From NCBI GenBank assembly GCA_025175895.1, contig CM045992.1, positions 91,616,800 to 91,680,799 on the forward strand: a stretch of 64,000 nucleotides of DNA, in the 5' to 3' direction. The DNA comes from Wurfbainia villosa. Taxonomy: Eukaryota > Streptophyta > Magnoliopsida > Zingiberales > Zingiberaceae. Numbering within the stretch: position 1 is the stretch's first letter; the number at the start of each line of letters is the position of its first letter. A program made the translations under genes and the position numbers. The notes under the pieces were generated by a model. The model was given only the letters and a program-made list of their open reading frames with translations, had not been told where the DNA came from and did not search any database. Positions 58,668 through 64,000 of this stretch are shown piece after piece.

Positions 58668-59948
58668 ATCCTTTTATTTGATTTTGCATAATTTTAAGAG
58701 TCTTTTCCATTTTCTCAAGCCTTGACCTCAAGGCTTGATTTTCAACCTCTAATTGCCCAATTTTTGAATTTTGATTTAATCCTTGGGCATGGTTCTTCCT
58801 AAGCATATGCCTAGTCTATTTGGGGTTAAGACCTAGGTGTCTTGTACCTTTCTAATTGTCTCCCTAGGTAGAATTGGTCTAGAATTATTTGACCTAGGTT
58901 TGTCCTTAGGTAAGATATTTTTAGGGACATTAGTCTCAAATTTCTCCTTATTTGAAAAGTGGACATTCTTATCTCCTAAACAAAAATATTTGTTATTTCT
59001 AGCATGCTTTTCATGATAGATGGCAAGTGAATTGAAATTCCAAGCATGCTTTTTTCTATTAACTAAAGAAGGAGCATTACAATATACCTTAGGGTTTGCC
59101 TTAGAGGCTCCCCCTACTTGTGAAGCTCCCTTTTGAGTTTTCTTCTCCCCCTTTGAGCATTGACTCCGGTAATGACCCGGTAGTCGGCATTTGAAGCACA
59201 CAACGTGCTCCTTGCTCTTCTTGGTGGAGACACCGACATCTTTGACTTTTGGTACCGGTGGAGCTTTCTTTACTTTCTTCGGGCACTTGCTCTTGTAGTG
59301 CCCGGCTTCCCTACACTCAAAGTATATAATATTAATTTTATTATTAATTGACATGCTTGAGTTACCTAGTTCGGTGGTGGTGATTGGAGTGGGTTCTTCA
59401 TCCCTCCCGGAGGTGGATGGCTCCTCTTGAGGTTGCTCCGGTGTGGATGGTCTCTCCTCCCCCTCAATCCTAGAGGTGGAGGTCTCCTCCAATTCTTCCT
59501 CTTCCTCTTCCATCGACCCGGAAGTTGACTCCTCCTCAACTTTCGAGGCCTCACTTGCTTATGAGGATGAGCTCCCTTCCTCCTCTTCCTTTTCTTCTTG
59601 GATTGATTCGGGATTATCGTAGAATTTGACCAACTTGTTCCACAACTCCTTAGCATCCCTATAGCTTCCTAATCTATACAAAATATCATTAGGTATCAAA
59701 TTAACTAATATTTTTGTTACCTTAACGGTTGTCTTGAATTTTTGTCATTGCTCCTTGGTCCACCTCTTTATCTTGAGGATTTCTCCGTTCTCTCCTCTCG
59801 GAGCATCAAATCCTATAATCATGGCAAACCAATTTTCTATATTTGACATTATAAAATATTCCATCCTACCTTTCCAATACGCAAAATCTTCGCGATCGAA
59901 GACGGGTGGAATCGCTATGTCATCGTCCCATCTTTCTTGAAGATCCAT
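58668..59948 (-). pseudogene. H gag, N-terminal and central part (stops, frameshift)
   Basis: The minus strand starts MDLQERWDDDIAIPP at 59948 and follows the G Gag (DREDFAYWKGRMEYFIMSNI). A TGA at 59745-59747 and a TAA at 59559-59561 interrupt one frame. The central open part (58833-59513) has the acidic region and two zinc knuckles. The first has lost its first Cys (YFECREAGHYKSKC); the second is intact (CFKCRLPGHYRSQC). A one-base loss near 58835 shifts the frame before the coiled-coil part. The gag continues at 40594 on the other side of copy C. Confidence 0.88.
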
Positions 59949-60000
59949 CTTCTTCCCTCTAGCGGGTTTCGCTCTCGGCGGTTAGTCCGTAGAAGAGCCC

Positions 60001-60015
60001 TGGGCTATGATACCA
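60001..60015 (-). other. Primer binding site of H
   Basis: The minus strand reads TGGTATCATAGCCCA, two bases from the 5' LTR. One substitution compared with G. Confidence 0.85.
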
Positions 60016-60017
60016 AT

Positions 60018-62676
60018 TGTAGAGGAAATGTTGACCGCTAGAGAGGGGTGAATAGCGTTGTTCTTGTACGATGGAATTTGATCGTGCTTGTCTCTACAAT
60101 TTTCATTAGCGCGTAGCGGAATAATAATAAAGCAATAACGAAATAGACAAACACGAATACACCAATACACAAGTATTTAATGTGGTTTGGAACCGAATGG
60201 TTCCTACTCCACGGATCGATCTCTAAAGAGCTCTAGTGATGCACACGCAACCACTAACCATTGGAATAATCCGGAGGCGGAGAAACCTCGTACAAGTGAT
60301 CTTAAACAGTAAGAAATAAATACAAGCAAGATACACTAGAAATACAAAAGACAAGTAAATAAAACTTTACAACACTTTGCTTTTGATTGCTTGAATGCTT
60401 GGTTGCTTGACTTGCACTTGGAGACCCTGATTTGCAGCAACAAATCGCCCCAAAAGCTCTCAAGAACCGGTTGTGATTTCCTTCTCCACGAGCTCCATTT
60501 AAAGCTTCTGCCTGGGCTAGAAATCGCCGATCAGTCGACTACTCGGGACCATCAGTTGACTGATGACACTATTGCTGTGACAACGGTGTAATCCACGTTG
60601 GAAAAATCCAATGGATAAGACATCAGTCGATTGATCATGTCCATCAGTCGACTAATAGATCCTTCACTCGACTGCTAACCCCACAGTCGAGTCTCGACTC
60701 CATTCTGTGTCGAAATTCTCAAGCACCATTCGACTGATCACACGATCAGTCGACTGCTCAAGCCAATAGTCGATTGCCCACCTCTGGCAGTCAACTACTG
60801 GGACACTTCCTGCAGTCAAACCCTAGTTGACTCACACCAGTCGACTATCACATGGCACCAGTCGATTAGCACACCTCAAACATGAGATTTTAACCCAAGT
60901 ATGGTGCCACCATACTTGCTGTTGGATCGAGAAGCGTCGCTAGAGGGGGGTGAATAGAGAGCATAAATCTTTTTGTTCGTTCGTTCGATACACGAGTAAG
61001 CACAGCGAAAAATAAAGAGACACATTTATTTTTCCTTAGTTCAGCGGTTGCTACTCCAAGGCCCTAACGGTCCTAGAACGCATATGGAGGGCAAAGCACT
61101 ATAACGTCTCCTCCTCGTTGGAGGTAGGAGACAACGATCACAAAAATGAAAGTACAAGGATGAGGCAACAAGCCTACCTCACCTCGTTACGAATAAAAAC
61201 AAGGAATACAATAGAATATGTTACTTGTTGCTGCTGCCGATGAAGAGGATGAGAACTTGTCGTCGCGTCGGCGTTATGACTGTGTTGGAGCTTTGGCATT
61301 GTAGGAGCACTTGAGAATAATCTTGATGATATTTGGAGTTGGAATCCACCCCTCCTTTTATAGATTTTAGCCTCTGAATGTGTCTCCTCATATTTTGTAA
61401 CAGATCAGGAAGTTGTATAAATTTTATCGCAAAGTGGTCGCATCAAACATTATCCATTTTGACCTAGCGCAAAGGTTGATTCGTCGCCATTAGTCGACTG
61501 ATGCTTCCCATCAGTCGACTAATGAGCATCAGTCGACTGCTCAATGTCCAACAGTCGACTGCCAGCCTGGCCACTTCTCTCCAGTAAGAGGTTAGTACGG
61601 AAAATGGTAAATGCGATGGTTTCTAACTGTCCGATCTCGACCTAGACCTTCCATAGGAAGTCTTAGTCGGATCGTCGCCTATGGTCGTCCCCGTAAAGAG
61701 GACACGACCTTACCATCTCTCACTCACACGAGCTTACCTCGATACTTACCTTGTAGCTCTCACTTCCAGCCTTCCACTCGATTCCTTTGGCTCCCTCCGA
61801 AGTCACTCGAGTGTCGCCTGACCACCGCGGCTTCCTCCGGGTGTCGTTAGCCTTCAACTCTAGCTTTAGCACTTTTCTGCACACTCGATTTAGCTCGTGA
61901 GATAACGATGTAAACTTAACTTTGTGTCTTTGCCATAATCAAAACACATGTTCGATTATCTAGTGCCCCTACACCAACACTTGCTAGACCACCCTTAGCC
62001 TATACTTAAGACTTCTAGCCACCTCCATCAGTCTCATGTCTCTCGGATCCCTCCAAGTCATCCATGACTTGTTCATCCATTACGCTAGCCTTCAGGTGCT
62101 TCCATCGGCTATGTCTTGCTAACGGTGTCAACACCACCAAGGCACATTGGACTTACCCTGCCAAGACTCCCGCTTTGACTTTATGCCACCAACCATTGGA
62201 CCTATGCTACCAAGACTCCCGCTTGGACTTTACACCGCCAATATCAAACCCCTTGGACTTCTCAAATGCCAAGACTCAAGCTTGGACTTTCCCTTGCCAA
62301 CCCATGTTGGACTTTCCATGCCAAGACCCATGCTTGGACTTTTCCTTGCCAAGTCCCATGCTTGGACTTTTCCTTGCCAAGACCCATGCTTGGACTTTAC
62401 ATGCCAAGTACTCAAGACTTGGACTTTCCATGACATGGTCAACTCCAGTCAACCATCAAAATCCCCCTCCAGTCAAACTCGAGTCCGGTCAATCATGACC
62501 CAGGTCGATTGTACCAACAATCTCCCTAAGACATTACCAGACATCAATGTCAAAAATCAATGTCAAACACTTCCATGTCAAACATCAAAACATACCACTT
62601 CCATGTCAAACATCAAAACATCGCTTGAGTCAAACTCGAGTCCAATCAATCATGACCTTGGTCGATTGCACCAACA
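60018..62676 (-). repeat. 5' LTR of H (split by solo gamma LTR)
   Basis: TGTAGAGGAAATG (left) to GATTGCACCAACA (right), followed by AAGGG. Without the nested solo LTR it is about 1.6 kb. CTTGGACTTT repeats lie at 62150-62430. It keeps CAGTCGACT-type motifs at 60530-60860 where the H 3' LTR has CGATCG-like strings. Confidence 0.92.
60920..61979 (-). mobile_element. Solo LTR of the gamma family inside the H 5' LTR
   Basis: 1060 bases, TGTTGGATCGAG to CTACACCAACA, with perfect CTTGC duplications (60915-60919 and 61980-61984). It matches the solo LTR at 3236-4354 and the LTRs of F. No internal region is present. Confidence 0.94.
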
Positions 62677-62681
62677 AAGGG

Positions 62682-63464
62682 TTTTGGAAACACTAGCCAC
62701 CCAAGCCCTCCTCCTTGCTCTTGCCGCCCAAGAGCTTTAGCCGCCCAAAAGGAGCTGCCGCCCAAGTTATGATGCTGCCCAAGTCACTTCCGGCCCCCCA
62801 CTAGCCACCAGCGACTCCTCCGGCCATCCTCCCTTGGCCACCAGCGACCAAGGAGCAACTGTCCATTGATTGGCCGGCCATATCTTCCACCAAACAAGCT
62901 GTCCAAATTCTTGACAGCTTGTTCTCCTCTTTGTGGAGAGGTCATTTGGTCGGCATTTTGCACTCCGACAGTGACCTATTTGCCAGGGATTGGTTCTTCG
63001 GCAATCGTCATAGGTGGAGGGTTGAGTTTTCGTCAATCGGTTGACGAAAACTGCTTCCGAGAAGCGAGTTTGCGAAACTCGATTTTTGGATCCAAATTTT
63101 ATTCGGATTGTGATCTTCTCTCGGATCACATCGTCTTCGACATGAGGCTAGTAACTCCTACGAAGACGAGGCTCGTAGCTTGGTGAAGCTATCTCGACGA
63201 TACTCGGCGTGGATATGGATAGAGGCAATTCTAGCGAGAGTTGCTTTGGTTGATGTCATTCCCGCTACACGTGATACATCAGGTATAACTATAGTAATTT
63301 CCTTTTATTGAAAAATTTTAAATAGCGATTTTGTCTACATATGTTGTATCCTGCAAGGGTGTGATGTGTGTGTTGTAATAAATTAGATTTATTGCTTCTG
63401 TTGTGTGCATGTTTACGAAATGTGTTCGAACACACACTCGTCGTGGTGCCAGGGAAACCCAACA
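62682..63464 (+). repeat. 5' LTR of beta element K, second part
   Basis: Continues the LTR interrupted at 36696. The order of blocks matches the J LTR read on the minus strand (GCCGCCCAA blocks, AAGCTGTCC...GACAGCTTG, CACTCCGACAGTG, GATCACATCGTCTTC). Ends GGGAAACCCAACA at 63464. Confidence 0.88.
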
Positions 63465-63465
63465 G

Positions 63466-63478
63466 TGGTATCAGAGCC
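63466..63478 (+). other. Primer binding site of K
   Basis: TGGTATCAGAGCC one base after the LTR end, so a further beta element body continues to the right of the window. Confidence 0.9.
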
Positions 63479-64000
63479 ATGCTATGTTCCGACATAATCA
63501 TAAAATTGTTTTGCGATAGTTATAATTGTATTTATGGAAATTTTCTACTTTTGGAAAGTTTAGAAGTATTTATGAAAATTTTCTACTTTTGGAAAGTTTA
63601 GAAGTATTTATGAAAATTAACACTTTCCATAAATAAAATATGTGATTAGGTTTGGAAATTTATTTTTTAATTTAATCATGATTTGATTTGGGAAATCAAG
63701 TCTCAAACATATTTTATTTCCATAAATAGTTATGATAAATAAGAAAATTCAAATTGGAAATTTCCTAATATGATTAGGAAATTACAATTTAGGAAATTTG
63801 TTTCCTAAATTAGATTTGACTTTCCTTAATTAACACTTTCCATAAATAAAATATGTGATTAGATTTGGAAATTTGTTTTCTAATTTAATCATGATTTCAT
63901 TTGGGAAATCAAATCTAAAACATATTTTATTTCCAAAATAGTTATGACAACTAAGGAAACTATTTGTACATGTCATAATTGTATGTCATGTAATTGCATT
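63479..64000 (+). other. Leader of K with AT-rich tandem repeats (cut by window edge)
   Basis: No gene. Two copies of a unit of about 42 bases (core CTACTTTTGGAAAGTTTAGA) lie at 63540-63620. A longer unit of about 200 bases begins at AACACTTTCCATAAATAAAA near 63619 and again near 63832. The same repeat family lies in the J leader on the other strand. Confidence 0.8.

Larger units (their letters stand above)
36697..62676 (-). mobile_element. Delta-family gag-only LTR retrotransposon, copy H (complete, split by C)
   Basis: Minus-strand element bounded by perfect AAGGG duplications (36692-36696 and 62677-62681). It has a 3' LTR (36697-38241), polypurine tract, gene-free region, gag C-terminus, then the insertion of alpha copy C (40595-58667), gag N-terminus, primer binding site and a 5' LTR (60018-62676) that holds a solo gamma LTR. 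Like G it has no pol. Gag carries stops and a frameshift, and H hosts two younger insertions, so it is older than G. Confidence 0.92.

Noticed and set aside
1..64000. Host genes, tRNA or rRNA genes, Helitrons, MITEs and pararetrovirus sequence
   Set aside because: No tRNA-like cloverleaf, rRNA block, DNA transposase or caulimovirid domain was recognised. Nearly all sequence is accounted for by LTR elements. A sensitive database search could still find small remnants.

Overview
The window is repeat DNA from a plant nuclear genome, almost certainly an angiosperm. It consists nearly entirely of Ty1/copia LTR retrotransposons inserted into one another. I found no host gene, tRNA, rRNA, CRISPR array or bacterial feature. 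The plant assignment rests on initiator-Met-type primer binding sites (TGGTATCAGAGC), TATA-bearing LTRs of 1 to 2.2 kb, plant copia gag/pol domains in the order gag-AP-IN-RT-RNase H, and five-base target site duplications (TSDs). I cannot name the species.

I use working family names. Alpha (LTR TGTTGGGATG...CCTTCA, about 1.8-2.0 kb, Tork-like pol): copies A (-), B (+), C (+) and one solo LTR. Beta (LTR TGTTAGTAAT...CCCAACA, about 2.2 kb, Tork-like pol): copy J (-) and the 5' end of copy K (+). Gamma (LTR TGTTGGTxxAG...GATCCAACA, SIRE/Maximus-like pol): copy F (+) and two solo LTRs. Delta (LTR TGTTGGTGCAATC..., gag only, no pol): copies G (+), H (-) and one solo LTR. Mu: one solo LTR (TGTTAGGG...CCTCCAACA).

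Left nest (1-33414). The host is F, which starts left of the window. Alpha copy B lies in F's 5' LTR. Alpha copy A (opposite strand) lies in B's 5' LTR. A solo alpha LTR (TSD GGGAT) lies in A's integrase, and a solo gamma LTR (TSD TTATT) lies in that solo LTR. F's 5' LTR also holds the solo mu LTR (TSD TTTTA), and F's 3' untranslated tail holds the complete gag-only element G (TSD CACAT). F's 3' LTR stops matching at about 33414.

Middle (33415-34217). About 800 bases with no assignable feature.

Right nest (34218-64000). The host is K, whose 5' LTR starts at 34218 and ends at 63464. It is split by a solo delta LTR (TSD GGAGT) and by the complete gag-only element H (36697-62676, TSD AAGGG). 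H's gag is split by alpha copy C (40595-58667, TSD ACCCT/ATCCT). C's 3' LTR is split by the complete beta element J (48654-58150, TSD GATAG). H's 5' LTR also holds a second solo gamma LTR (TSD CTTGC).

No pol gene is intact. Most lesions in alpha are in-frame stops in a single reading frame, often CAG to TAG, as expected from deamination of methylated CHG sites in silenced DNA. The only long undamaged reading frame is the 549-codon gag of G. The points most worth a second look are the gag-only delta elements, a palindromic ATCAGTCGACTGAT motif repeated across otherwise different LTR families, an in-frame 91-codon gag deletion shared by A and C, an alpha LTR end that carries an extra copy of the primer binding site, and patches where paired LTRs differ in a way that may be consensus error at methylated CAG sites.
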